DNA of 64,000 nucleotides. It comes from JANMJD01 sp963847945 (lineage in GTDB: Bacteria; Actinomycetota; Acidimicrobiia; Acidimicrobiales; Ilumatobacteraceae). Each line of letters opens with the position of its first letter. Positions within the stretch are counted from its first letter, which is position 1. Shown here one piece after another: positions 38,669-48,351 of the stretch. A program made the position numbers and the translations under genes. Where the stretch lies: NCBI GenBank assembly GCA_963847945.1, contig CAWKBX010000009.1:1628280-1692279 (forward strand). The letters are read 5' to 3'. The notes under the pieces are model-generated. The model saw nothing but the letters and a program-made list of their open reading frames with translations, was not told the origin of the DNA and made no database searches.

Positions 38669-39860
38669 TGCGCCGCGCCGCCATCGTCGCTCCGGTTCGC
38701 ACCCCGGTCGGCGCGTTCGGCGGCGCACTGCGGGAAGTGCCGGTCGAAACGCTCGGCAGCCTCGTCACCAATGCAGTGATCGCCCGCGTCGGGGATCGAC
38801 CCGGCGCGCATCGAGGATGTGGTCATTCGCCCAGTCCTACGCCAACAGCGAGACGCCCTGCATCGGCCGCTGGGTGGCGCTGGAGGCCGGGCTGCCGATC
38901 GAGGTGCCGGGCATGCAGCTCGATCGCCGCTGCGGCGGCGGCCTGCAGGCGATCGCCACTGCCGCGATGATGGTGCAGAGCGGTGGCTGCCGACGTGGTG
39001 ATCGCCGGCGGCGTCGAGAGCATGAGCAGCATCGAGTACTACACGACCGACATGCGCTGGGGCGCGCGCTCGGGATCGGCGCGCCTGCACGACCGGCTGG
39101 ACCGCGGGCGCGAGCGATCGCAGCCGGTGGAACGCTTCGGCCCCATCTCCGGCATGATCGAGACCGCCGAGAACCTGGCGCGCGAATACGGCATCTCCCG
39201 CGAGGCCGCCGACGCCTTCGCCGGCGAAAGCCACCAGCGCGCCGCGCAGCCTGGAGGAAGGCCGTTTCGCCGACGAAGTCGTCCCGGTGCCGGTGCCGCA
39301 GAAGAAGGGCGACCGGTGCTGTTCGCCCGCGACGAGGGTATCCGGCCGGACACGCAGCCTGGAACTGGCGAACTGCGCCCGATCATGAAGGGCGGCACCG
39401 TCACCGCGGGGAATGCCGCGCAGCAGAACGATGCCGCAGCCGCCTGCCTGATCGTCGCCGAAGACAGCTTGCCGAGCTGGGACTGGTGCCGATGGCCTTC
39501 TCGTCGGATGGGCGGCGGCCGGCTGCGAGCCATCGCGAGATGGGCATCGGGCCGGTTCCGGCGGTGCGCAAGCTGTTCGCCAAAACCGGCCTCTCGCTCG
39601 ACGAAATGGGCCTCGTCGAGATCAACGAAGCCTTTGCCGTCCAGGTCCTCGCCGTACTCAAGGCCTGGCATTGGGATGACCCGTCGCGGCTGAACGTCAA
39701 CGGCTCGGGCATTTCGCTGGGGCACCCGATCGCGGCGACGGGCGTGCGCATGATGACCACCTTGCTGTATGAAATGCAGCGCCGCTCGGTCCGCTATGGA
39801 CTTGAGACGATGTGCATCGGCGGCGGCCAGGGTCTCGCGGCCATCTTCGAGCGCGCCTGA
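38668..39860 (+). pseudogene. Acetyl-CoA acetyltransferase / 3-ketoacyl-CoA thiolase, heavily frameshifted
   Basis: About 397 residues after correction, normal for a thiolase. The N-terminus is RRAAIVAPVRTPVGAFGGAL. The acylated Cys lies in MQLDRRCGGGLQAIATAA. VVIAGGVESMS, GISREAADAFA, VTAGNAAQQND and VEINEAFAVQVLAV follow, then the catalytic His in LNVNGSGISLGHPIAATG and the C-terminal Cys in CIGGGQGLAAIFER. At least six single-base shifts lie between 38790 and 39530. It cleaves 3-ketoacyl-CoA to acetyl- or propionyl-CoA, closing the beta-oxidation set. The ATG overlaps the preceding stop. Confidence 0.74.
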
Positions 39861-40158
39861 ATGCCGCAACTCGCAAGCAACACAGTCCATCCCTCACGAC
39901 CGGGAAACTGACATGAAAACGGCTTTGACTGGCGCGCACAGGAAACCCGACATCTCCCGGCTCGATTGCGAACCAGACAGCCCCAAGGTGAGTCGGGTCA
40001 CGCATTTCACCGAGTTCGAAGGTGCCCGGGTGAGCAATCCCTGAGTCAGCCCGGACGCATCCTCGATCATCTTCCAAATCGTCAGGTCCGGTGACAAATC
40101 GGTGTCGGCCGCGGCCACTTGCTGATAAAATTGCCGCCTCGGCGGTAACCCGGCGGCG
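39861..40158. other. Gap without a recognisable gene
   Basis: Between the convergent thiolase and CoA-transferase genes lie 298 bases. A short plus-strand frame (ATG 39913 to 40044, 43 residues, MKTALTGAHRKPDISRL...) and a longer minus-strand frame (40190 to 39894) are open, but neither resembles a family I know, and neither has a clear ribosome site. No terminator-like hairpin with a T run is evident. It may be degraded coding sequence. Confidence 0.4.
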
Positions 40159-41334
40159 TCAGATGACTTGTGCCTCGCGCAGTGCGGCAAGCTCGCTTTC
40201 GCTCAGGCCGAGTTCGCCGAGGATCGCGTCGGTATCGGCGCCCAGCACAGGTGCCGGGCGCAGCCCGGCGTCGCGATCGATTGTCGCCAGCGGCTTCGCC
40301 AGCGGCACCCCGCGGGTTCCGGGATAGGAGACTTTCCGGAAGTAGGTGTCCTTGAGCCCCATCGCTCCCAGCATGACGTCGGCCGGCGACAGGATCGGGC
40401 TTGCGCCAATCGATGCGTTCCCCAGCACCGAGAGGCATTCCTCGCGGCTCCGCGAGGCCGCCCAGCCGGCCATGATCCGGCTCAGTTCCGCGCCGTTGCG
40501 ACCGCGCATGATGTCGTCGGCGAAGCGGGGATCGGCGATCAGTTCATTGCGACCGATCAGCCGTGCCCACCGCCGGAACATGCCGCTGCCAATGACCTGC
40601 ATGATGAACCAGCCATCGCTCGCCGCGAACATGTCGGACGGGCCGGCGATCGGACTCCGGTTGGCGATCGGTTCGCGTATGTTGGTGCCGGCGTCCTGCT
40701 CGATCAGCACTGGATTCATGATGTTGAGCGCGGTGTTGGCGAGGGTCGCCTCGACGACCCCGCCCTCCCCGGTCTTCATCCGCCGGATATAGGCACCCAG
40801 CGTACCGAAGGCAGCAGATACGGCGGTGCAGTAATCGACGTAGGAGGTTGCCGAACGGAAGGATCGGCCTGGCTCGCCGGTGAGGTAGATCGCGCCGCTG
40901 ATCGCCTGGCCGACGCCGTCGAATCCGACCGCATCTGCAAGGTCGCTCTCGCTGTCGAAGGCGCAGATCGTGGTCAGGATGATGTCGGGCCGGATCGATT
41001 TGAGGCTGGCATGATCAAGCTGGAAATGGCGCAGCGCTCCTGCCGAGAAATTCGCCACGACGACGTCGGCCGTCGCGACCAGGCGGCGGGTCAGGGCACG
41101 GCCCTCGTCGGTAGCGACGTCAAGCGTAAGCGACCTTTTGCCCCGATTTGCCTGGAGGAACATCGCCCCCTCTCCGCTGTCGGTGGCAGGCATCAGGTAG
41201 CGGTCATCGCCCCCGCCGGGCCGTTCGATGCGAATTACCTCTGCGCCGAGATCGGCGAGCAGCGCCGCGCAGATCGGTCCCGCGATATAACGGCCGAAAT
41301 CGAGAACCCGCACGCCATCGAGGATATTCAGCAA
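40159..41334 (-). CDS. CaiB/BaiF-family CoA-transferase
   Basis: 391 residues if started at TTG 41334, which follows AAAGGG by seven bases; no ATG is near the conserved LNILDGVRVLDFGRYIAGPI. Other family features are LLADLGAEVIRIERPGGGDD, ANRGKRSLTLDV, the catalytic Asp in AVGFDGVGQAISGAIYLTG (about residue 158) and PVLGADTDAILGELGLSE at the end. It is last in a minus-strand operon behind acyl-CoA dehydrogenase, CitE-like, MaoC and SnoaL-like genes. In that setting it probably activates a dicarboxylate by CoA transfer, as itaconate and mesaconate CoA-transferases do. Confidence 0.86.
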   Translation of the reverse strand: MLNILDGVRVLDFGRYIAGPICAALLADLGAEVIRIERPGGGDDRYLMPATDSGEGAMFLQANRGKRSLTLDVATDEGRALTRRLVATADVVVANFSAGALRHFQLDHASLKSIRPDIILTTICAFDSESDLADAVGFDGVGQAISGAIYLTGEPGRSFRSATSYVDYCTAVSAAFGTLGAYIRRMKTGEGGVVEATLANTALNIMNPVLIEQDAGTNIREPIANRSPIAGPSDMFAASDGWFIMQVIGSGMFRRWARLIGRNELIADPRFADDIMRGRNGAELSRIMAGWAASRSREECLSVLGNASIGASPILSPADVMLGAMGLKDTYFRKVSYPGTRGVPLAKPLATIDRDAGLRPAPVLGADTDAILGELGLSESELAALREAQVI

Positions 41335-41392
41335 GGTCGGCCCTTTCTGAAGCTTTGCGGCGCGGTCCGAACGGGCCGTTCCCGCAGCGTCT

Positions 41393-41800
41393 TCATCGCC
41401 CGAGCGGCGGTTCGTCCGGTTCGGGAGAAAAATGGTGCGCACGGATTTGCGTTTCGCCGCCAGCCCAGTCGAGCAGCCAGGTCGTCCGCATCCGCTGCCG
41501 TGTGTCGCCAGCGGGAAGGGTGAACGCGAAGTCCGCGAAGCCTTGCGCGAGCAGGGTTAAGTCGCCGTTCACGAGCAATTCCTGATGGAGCAGTACCAGC
41601 GACGCCGAAAGGATCGTCCCGGCATAGCTCTGGAAGTAGGACTGGATTTGTGCCCGTCCCACCGCGTGACCCGGAAGGCCACCGAACAGCACGGCATCCT
41701 CGCAATAGAGGCCGGCGAGGGCCGCTGGGTTCCAGCCACGTCCCGCCGCACTCCAGGTTTGGGCCAGACGATGCAGGCGCTCGGCAGGGGCCGGGGTCAT
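41393..41800 (-). CDS. SnoaL-like / NTF2-fold small protein
   Basis: 135 residues. The sequence RLAQTWSAAGRGWNPAALAG, LYCEDAVLFGGLPGHAVGRA, then QIQSYFQSYAG, fits the SgcJ/SnoaL-type NTF2 fold: an N-terminal helix pair, the D-A-V-x-F-x-G strand and a closing WLLDWAGGETQIRAHHFS sheet. Proteins of this fold act as small isomerases, hydrolases or ligand-binding proteins, and the exact role cannot be deduced. It starts eight bases after the MaoC stop and precedes the CoA-transferase by 58 bases, so it belongs to the same operon. Confidence 0.7.
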   Translation of the reverse strand: MTPAPAERLHRLAQTWSAAGRGWNPAALAGLYCEDAVLFGGLPGHAVGRAQIQSYFQSYAGTILSASLVLLHQELLVNGDLTLLAQGFADFAFTLPAGDTRQRMRTTWLLDWAGGETQIRAHHFSPEPDEPPLGR

Positions 41801-41808
41801 CGCCGCCG

Positions 41809-42297
41809 TCAGACCTGCTCGAGCGAACTCTTCTTGAGCATCAGTCCGGTGCGCCGCAGCGTCACCACGATCTCTTCGCGCTGGTTAGTGCCCCGAGTCT
41901 CGAACTCGACGATCCCGGCATGGGGCATCGATCTGGATTCGCGGCGGCTGATGATCTCGGTCTGCGTATAGATGGTGTCCCCAAAGAATACCGGATTGGG
42001 GAACCTGATGTCGCTGAACCCGAGGTTGCCGAGCGTCGTTCCCAGGGTGGTGTCCCCCGCCGTGACTCCGCACACCAATGCGAGAGTGAACATGCTGTTG
42101 ACGATGCGGGTCCCGTACGGCGTGGTCTTGCAGTACTCCTCGTCGGTATGCAGCCAGGCGCTGTTGTAGGTGAGGGCGCTGAACATCACGTTATCCATCT
42201 CGCTCACCGTGCGGGTGATCGAGTGTTTGAACGTCAGCCCCGGCTCAAGCTCTTCGTAGTACTTGCCGGTGGCGAGCTCACGATAGTCAACTGGCAT
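41809..42297 (-). CDS. MaoC-family dehydratase, mesaconyl-CoA hydratase-like
   Basis: 162 residues, a single hot-dog domain. ELEPGLTFKHSITRTVSEMD, then NVMFSALTYNSAWLHTDEEY and TPYGTRIVNSMFTLALVCGV hold the R-hydratase Asp/Asn and His region, and FPNPVFFGDTIYTQTEII is the usual D-T-L/I strand. Such proteins hydrate enoyl-CoA esters. It starts 25 bases after the CitE-like gene stop. The combination with a CitE-like lyase is characteristic of mesaconyl-CoA/citramalyl-CoA or itaconyl-CoA chemistry, and that role is proposed by inference. Confidence 0.85.
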   Translation of the reverse strand: MPVDYRELATGKYYEELEPGLTFKHSITRTVSEMDNVMFSALTYNSAWLHTDEEYCKTTPYGTRIVNSMFTLALVCGVTAGDTTLGTTLGNLGFSDIRFPNPVFFGDTIYTQTEIISRRESRSMPHAGIVEFETRGTNQREEIVVTLRRTGLMLKKSSLEQV

Positions 42298-42322
42298 TGC
42301 CGTTCTCCAGATTCCGCCGGCG

Positions 42323-43201
42323 TCAGCCGAGCGCTTGCGCCAGCGCGATCACGTCACGGGCGGTTTTCACATGGGCAAGGTCGATGTGCTCGCCGTCGTA
42401 GATCACCGAAGCCCGGCCCTGCGATTGCGCGAGCTCCAGCGCCTCGATCATGCCGCGATAGTACGCCACTTCGTCTTCCGACGGGCGATAGACCTGGTTC
42501 ACCGTCTCGACCTGACCAGGATGCAGGACAAGTTCGCCGTCCATGCCGAGCGCCCGGTCCCTGAGCGCCGAGGCCCGCAGGCCCTCAAGGTCGCGAATCT
42601 GCTGCCACAGGCCGCCGATCGGACGCTTTCCGGCGGCGCGGGCAGCCATGACCACACGCGACTTGAGGTAGAGGGTCTCGCGGCCCTCGGGCGACCAGAC
42701 CGTGTTGAGCGCCCTGGCCACGTCGGCGTTCTTTGCCGTCGCGCCGACGATGGCGGTCACCCGCGGAACGGCCGCGATCTTGAACGCGTCCTGCAGCGAC
42801 CGGGCGGTTTCCAGCAGCGGGATCAGGCCAATGCTGCCGGGTGCGACGCCGCCGCGCGCCTCAGCCTCGGCGATCATCGACGAGGCGGTGACGGCGTCTT
42901 CGTAGCCATAGGGCTTGGAGATGTAGATGCCCTCCAGCCCGGGCCGCACGACTGCGAGCAGATCTTCGAAATCGTAGAGATGCGGGCTTCGGTTGATGCG
43001 GACGTAGACGCGTTGGCCGCGCTCGGCGAGCCAGGCGATCTTGCCCGCCACGACCTCCCGCGCCTCGGCCTTTTCCGCCGAGGGCACGCTGTCCTCAAGG
43101 TCGAGAATCAGCGCATCGGCACCCGCATCGCCCGCCTTCTCGATCCAGTTCGCCTTGTTGCCGGGAACGAAGAGAAACGAGCGGGTGGGTTTGAGAGCCA
43201 T
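42323..43201 (-). CDS. CitE-like CoA ester lyase (HpcH/HpaI family)
   Basis: 292 residues. MALKPTRSFLFVPGNKANWI and ALILDLEDSVPSAEKAEARE are the CitE N-terminal signature, RVYVRINRSP holds the substrate-binding Arg, and IGLIPLLETARSLQDAFKIA holds the metal-binding Glu. LVLHPGQVETVNQVYRPSEDE is the conserved C-terminal HP motif. The usual FG-x2-D segment is replaced by VGATAKNADVARALN, so the second metal ligand is shifted. Family members cleave citramalyl-, malyl- or 3-hydroxyacyl-CoA esters. It is second in the operon after an acyl-CoA dehydrogenase and before the hydratase expected to supply its substrate. Confidence 0.88.
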   Translation of the reverse strand: MALKPTRSFLFVPGNKANWIEKAGDAGADALILDLEDSVPSAEKAEAREVVAGKIAWLAERGQRVYVRINRSPHLYDFEDLLAVVRPGLEGIYISKPYGYEDAVTASSMIAEAEARGGVAPGSIGLIPLLETARSLQDAFKIAAVPRVTAIVGATAKNADVARALNTVWSPEGRETLYLKSRVVMAARAAGKRPIGGLWQQIRDLEGLRASALRDRALGMDGELVLHPGQVETVNQVYRPSEDEVAYYRGMIEALELAQSQGRASVIYDGEHIDLAHVKTARDVIALAQALG

Positions 43202-43215
43202 GACGAGCCTCCTCC

Positions 43216-44381
43216 TCAGTATGACTTGGGCAGCCCGAGCTGGCGCTCGGCAATGTTGCTGAGGATCAGCTGCGGGCTAACCGGGGCGATGTAGGGCACC
43301 CACATCTCGCGCATGAACCGCTCGACGTGGTACTCCTTGGCATAGCCGAAACCGCCATGGGTCAGGATGGCCGTCTGGCAGGCCTTCATTCCGGCTTGCG
43401 AGGCAAGCAGTTTGGCCGCGTTCGCCTCAACCCCGCAGGGTTTACCCTGGTCGAGCAGTGTGGCTGCGGCCATGACCATGTGGTTGGCGGCTTCAAGCTC
43501 CGCCCAGGACTGCGCCAGCGGATGCTGGATGCCCTGGTTCTGGCCGATCGGCCGGTCGAACACCACCCGGTCCTTGGCGTACTGGGTGGCGAGGCGGATC
43601 GCGGCCTGCCCGATGCCGACTGCCTCGGCACCGACGGGACAGCGCTCGGCATTCATCCCGTGGAAGATGTACTGAAGCCCCTTGCCCTCCTCGCCGATGC
43701 GATCCTCGACCGGGACAGGCAGGTTGTCGATGAACAGCTCGTTCGAATCGACCGACTTGCGGCCCATCTTCTCGATCTCGCGGACATCCACGTAGTTCCG
43801 GTCGAGCCTGGTGTAGAATAGGCTCAGGCCCTCGCTCTTGCGGGCGACCTGATCGGCGGCGTGGTACGGGCCAAGATCAGCATGTGATCGGCGACCTGCG
43901 CAGTCGAGATCCAGACTTTCTTGCCTGAGACGATGTATTTGTCGCCCTGGCGCTCGGCCTTGACCTTCAGCTGGGTGGTATTGAGGCCGGTATCGGGTTC
44001 GGTCACTGCAAAACAGGCCTTGGTCTCACCTCGGGTGAATGCGGGGAGGATACGGCGCTTCTGATCGTCGGTGCCGAACAGCACCACGGGGTGCAGCCCG
44101 AAGATGTTCATGTGGATCGCCGAGGCTGCGGCCAGCGCACCGCCGCCAGCGGCAATCGTGCGCAGGAAGAGGGAAGCCTCGGTAATGCCCAGACCGGCCC
44201 CGCCATATTCCTCAGGCATGGCGATCCCGAGCCAGCCGCCCCTTGCCACTTCCTGGAAATATTCCTCGGGGAAGCCGCCCTTCAGTTCGCGCTCGAGCCA
44301 GTAATCGAGGCCGAATTTGCTGCATATGCGCTCAGCGGCATCGACGATGGCCTGCTGCTGCTCGTTCAGGGCGTAATCCAT
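43216..44381 (-). CDS. Acyl-CoA dehydrogenase (one frameshift)
   Basis: About 388 residues. The N-terminal half MDYALNEQQQAIVDAAERIC ... IAMPEEYGGAGLGI ... ACFAVTEPDTGLNTTQLKVK ... GKKVWISTAQVADHMLILAR breaks near 43858, and the other frame continues DQVARKSEGLSLFYTRLDRN ... DNLPVPVEDRIGEEGKGLQY ... HGGFGYAKEYHVERFMREMW ... LSNIAERQLGLPKSY. It oxidises an acyl-CoA to the enoyl-CoA. The order with hydratase, CitE-like lyase and CoA-transferase suggests an alkylsuccinyl-CoA-type substrate. It is divergent from tetR across a 122-base gap. Confidence 0.85.
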
Positions 44382-44464
44382 GGCAACCTCCGGATCGGCT
44401 GAGACAGGAATTCGAACTGTCGTTAGGCAAAATTCGGCTCGCGGTCAATGCTAAGCCTTGATCT

Positions 44465-44484
44465 TAAACCTGACGGCGGTTAGA
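44465..44484. promoter_or_regulatory. Dyad in the tetR / acyl-CoA dehydrogenase intergenic region
   Basis: AAACC-TGACGGC-GGTTAGA has an AACC/GGTT core with partial flanking symmetry. It lies about 20 bases before the tetR start at 44504 and about 85 bases from the divergent dehydrogenase start, so it could be the TetR operator for both. The evidence is one imperfect dyad only. Confidence 0.35.
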
Positions 44485-44503
44485 TAAAGTTGAGGGATTT
44501 CCT

Positions 44504-45211
44504 ATGGGCGAACCGAAGGAACTGGTGTGGCTGACTTCAATCCTGGCCAGCGCCAGGCAGCGACCGAGAAAGGGCGATGCGACGCGGGCAACGATCCTGG
44601 CGGCGGCGGCGCGGCGTTTTGCCGAGAAGAACTATGCAGACTGCTCGCTGCGCGAAATAGCCGACCTCGCCGGACTCAAGGCCGGCAGCGTCTATTACCA
44701 TTTTGCCTCGAAGGAGGCGCTGCTCGACGACGTGCTGTTGGCGGGGATCGACCGACTGACCGCGACCATTCGCCAGAGGATCGCCGATCTCGGCGAAGGT
44801 GCGACGGCGACACGGCAGCTCAAGGCGATGATCCGCGCCCACGTGACCAGCTTCCTCGACGTCAGGGACAATGCGAACACCTATCTGCGCATCTACGATC
44901 ACTTGCCGCCGATCATGAAGCGGCGGACACGCCCCAACCGGCTCCACTATGCGCAGATCTGGTTCGACGCGTTCGACCGCGGCGTGACGTCCGGAGAGTT
45001 CGCGCCCGACATCGAACCCACGCTGTTCATCTCGTTACTGCTCGATTCGATGAACGGGGTGATCGAATGGTTCCGCCCGTCGCGCATGACCATCGACGGC
45101 GTGTGCGAGACGATCGAGACGGCGCTGCTGACGGGAATCCTGACTGCAGCCGCACGCTCGGCCGAGGCGGGTCCGGGCGCGAGTGCCCGCCGCCAATCCC
45201 GGACCGGCTAG
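44504..45211 (+). CDS. TetR/AcrR-family transcriptional regulator
   Basis: 235 residues. The N-terminal HTH (residues about 25-70) reads ATRATILAAAARRFAEKNYA, then CSLREIADLAGLKAGSVYYH and FASKEALLDDVL, a standard TetR DNA-binding domain. The C-terminal ligand domain is longer than the minimum and resembles the fatty-acid/acyl-CoA-responsive group by general pattern only. It is divergent from the acyl-CoA dehydrogenase/CitE operon and precedes the racemase gene by 52 bases. It most likely represses one or both in the absence of an acyl-CoA ligand. Confidence 0.9.
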   Translation: MGEPKELVWLTSILASARQRPRKGDATRATILAAAARRFAEKNYADCSLREIADLAGLKAGSVYYHFASKEALLDDVLLAGIDRLTATIRQRIADLGEGATATRQLKAMIRAHVTSFLDVRDNANTYLRIYDHLPPIMKRRTRPNRLHYAQIWFDAFDRGVTSGEFAPDIEPTLFISLLLDSMNGVIEWFRPSRMTIDGVCETIETALLTGILTAAARSAEAGPGASARRQSRTG

Positions 45212-45263
45212 CGGTCGATCGGTAGGGCCGCTCCCGAACTGTCGCACAAAGAGGCAAGGCGCA

Positions 45264-46419
<1,156 letters not shown>

Positions 46420-46892
46420 TCACCGGGTCGTTTTGGCGGAACGCGAGCGCCTGGTGGGATATTCCGGATCAGGTGCCAGGCACCATCCATGCCATCGCCG
46501 GTCGGAGCCTTGGGCCGGTCATGGAGCCGGATGTAGACGGGTCGGCCGCGGTAGGCCCCGCTTGCCGCAGCACGAGCATCGACTCGTCGCAGACGGGAAC
46601 GGCAATAATTGCACCGCGGTTCCTCGAAACGAGTCCGCCATAGGCTCAGCCTTCCGGGAGGATAGGCCTCGCGATCGAACCGGAACTGGCTGGCTTTACC
46701 CACGCTTCGTCCTACTCTAACCGAATGATCGAGCCGTTCCTTGCAGTGCCAGCTCACAGCAGACCTGCCCTTCCTTCGGACGCAAATGCCCGATAGCGAT
46801 TGTCACCGGCCTGGTTGCTCCAGGGTGACATCTTGAAGTTTGAACGGCCGGCCTGTCGGTCTCGCCGATGTGAAACGAACCGGGATCCACCT
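46420..46892. other. 473-base gap without a recognisable gene
   Basis: The minus strand is open from 46757 to 46404 (117 codons; CNYCRSRL near the middle gives a lone CxxC), but the composition and lack of a ribosome site do not support a gene, and I recognise no family. The last 60 bases before ATG 46893 should contain the promoter of the MmgE/PrpD-ALDH pair. I see no strong repeat or terminator. Confidence 0.4.
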
Positions 46893-48351
46893 ATGCCAGT
46901 TACGATCGTTCAACGCCTTTCGGAATTTGCCGGGGGCACGACATTCGAAGATCTTCCCGCGGATGTCGTCCACGAGTTCAAAGCGCATCGTGCTGGACTC
47001 GCTGGGCTGCGCCCTTGCCGCAGTCGAAGAACCGAAAGGCAGGATGGGCATAGAGATGGGTCGGCGCCTCGGCGGCGGCGGCACCGAAGCGACGATCATC
47101 GGAACCGGCGAGCGGAGCACCGTCTACGGCGCGGCCTTCGCCAATGGCGAACTCATCAACACGCTCGACTACGACATCGTGCTGCCGCCCGGGCACGTCA
47201 CGCCCTATGTGTTGCCGGTGATCCTCGCGGTCGGCGAGAGCGGGAAATCGTCGGGCCGGGACGTGCTCACCGCCGTCGCGATCGCGCACGAAATGTCCAA
47301 CCGGTTCGGCAAGGCGATGGACAACCTTCGCGACACCGAGGACGGCAAGGTCGATCCGCCGGCAGTGTTCGGCTATTCCAGCACTATCTTCGGCGCAGCG
47401 GCAGCGGCAGCCCGACTGCGCGGCGGTTCACCGGACCTGATCGCCAACGCCCTCGGCATCGCCGGCAGTATCTCGCCGGTCAATTCGCAGGTGGCGTGGT
47501 TCCAGCATGCCCCCAGTTCCACGATCAAGTATCTGATGGCCGGGGCGTTGACCCAGTCTGCGCTTACCGCAGCCTTCGCCGCCGAAGCTGGCCACCGCGG
47601 CGATGTCAGGATTCTCGATGATGCGGAATTCGGCTACGCCCGGTTCATCGGGACAAAACGCTGGTTTCCCGATCGCCTGACCGACGCGCTCGGATCCCGC
47701 TGGGGTTTCCCGGCTGAGTTGTCGTACAAACCCTTTCCCCATTGCCGCATTCTGCACGCCCCCCTTGGCTGCATGACTGCCATCCTCGAACAGCACGACA
47801 TCAAGCCGAACGAGATCGATGCGATCAAGGTCTATGTCGAAGGCATGGTCGAGCAGCCGGTCTGGCTTAACCGGGAAATCCTGCATGTCCATGACAGCCA
47901 GTTCTCGATTGCCCATGGCATCGCCGTTGGCGCGCACCGCCCGGTGCCGGGGCGTGCTTGGCAGGATCCGGAACTGGTCTTCGGAGAATCGGTGATGCAA
48001 CTGATGGAAAAGGTGTCGCACGAGGTGCACCCGGACTACGTCAAGCTGCTCAACGGGCATGGCGCAAGCCGCCCTGCCAAGGTTGAGATCACCGCGAGAG
48101 GGCAGGTGTTCGTCGGCGAGCAACGTTACCCTAAGGGCGTGAGGTCGCCGGACCCGGACAGCTACATGACCGACAGCGAGGTGGCGGCGAAATTCGCCCG
48201 GAACGCCGAGGGCATCCTGTCTTCGGAACGAACCAGGCAACTGATCGAGGCAATCATGAGCCTCGAGGCGGAAAACGACATCGGCGCGATCATGCAGAGC
48301 CTGCACGGGTCGTCGAATACTGACAGCTTGGTCGGCCGCAAGGCTGCGTGA
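46893..48351 (+). CDS. MmgE/PrpD-family protein (one frameshift)
   Basis: About 486 residues from ATG 46893. The break near 46982 separates MPVTIVQRLSEFAGGTTFED from RIVLDSLGCALAAVEEPKGR. Family features are YGAAFANGELINTLDYDIVL, PPGHVTPYVLPVILAVGESG, ALGIAGSISPVNSQVAWF with SSTIKYLMAG, and YKPFPHCRILHAPLG. It is only distantly like the paralogue at 31247. Dehydration or decarboxylation of a polycarboxylic acid is the family role. Its TGA shares a base with the ATG of the aldehyde dehydrogenase, so the two products are translationally coupled and probably act in sequence. Confidence 0.84.
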
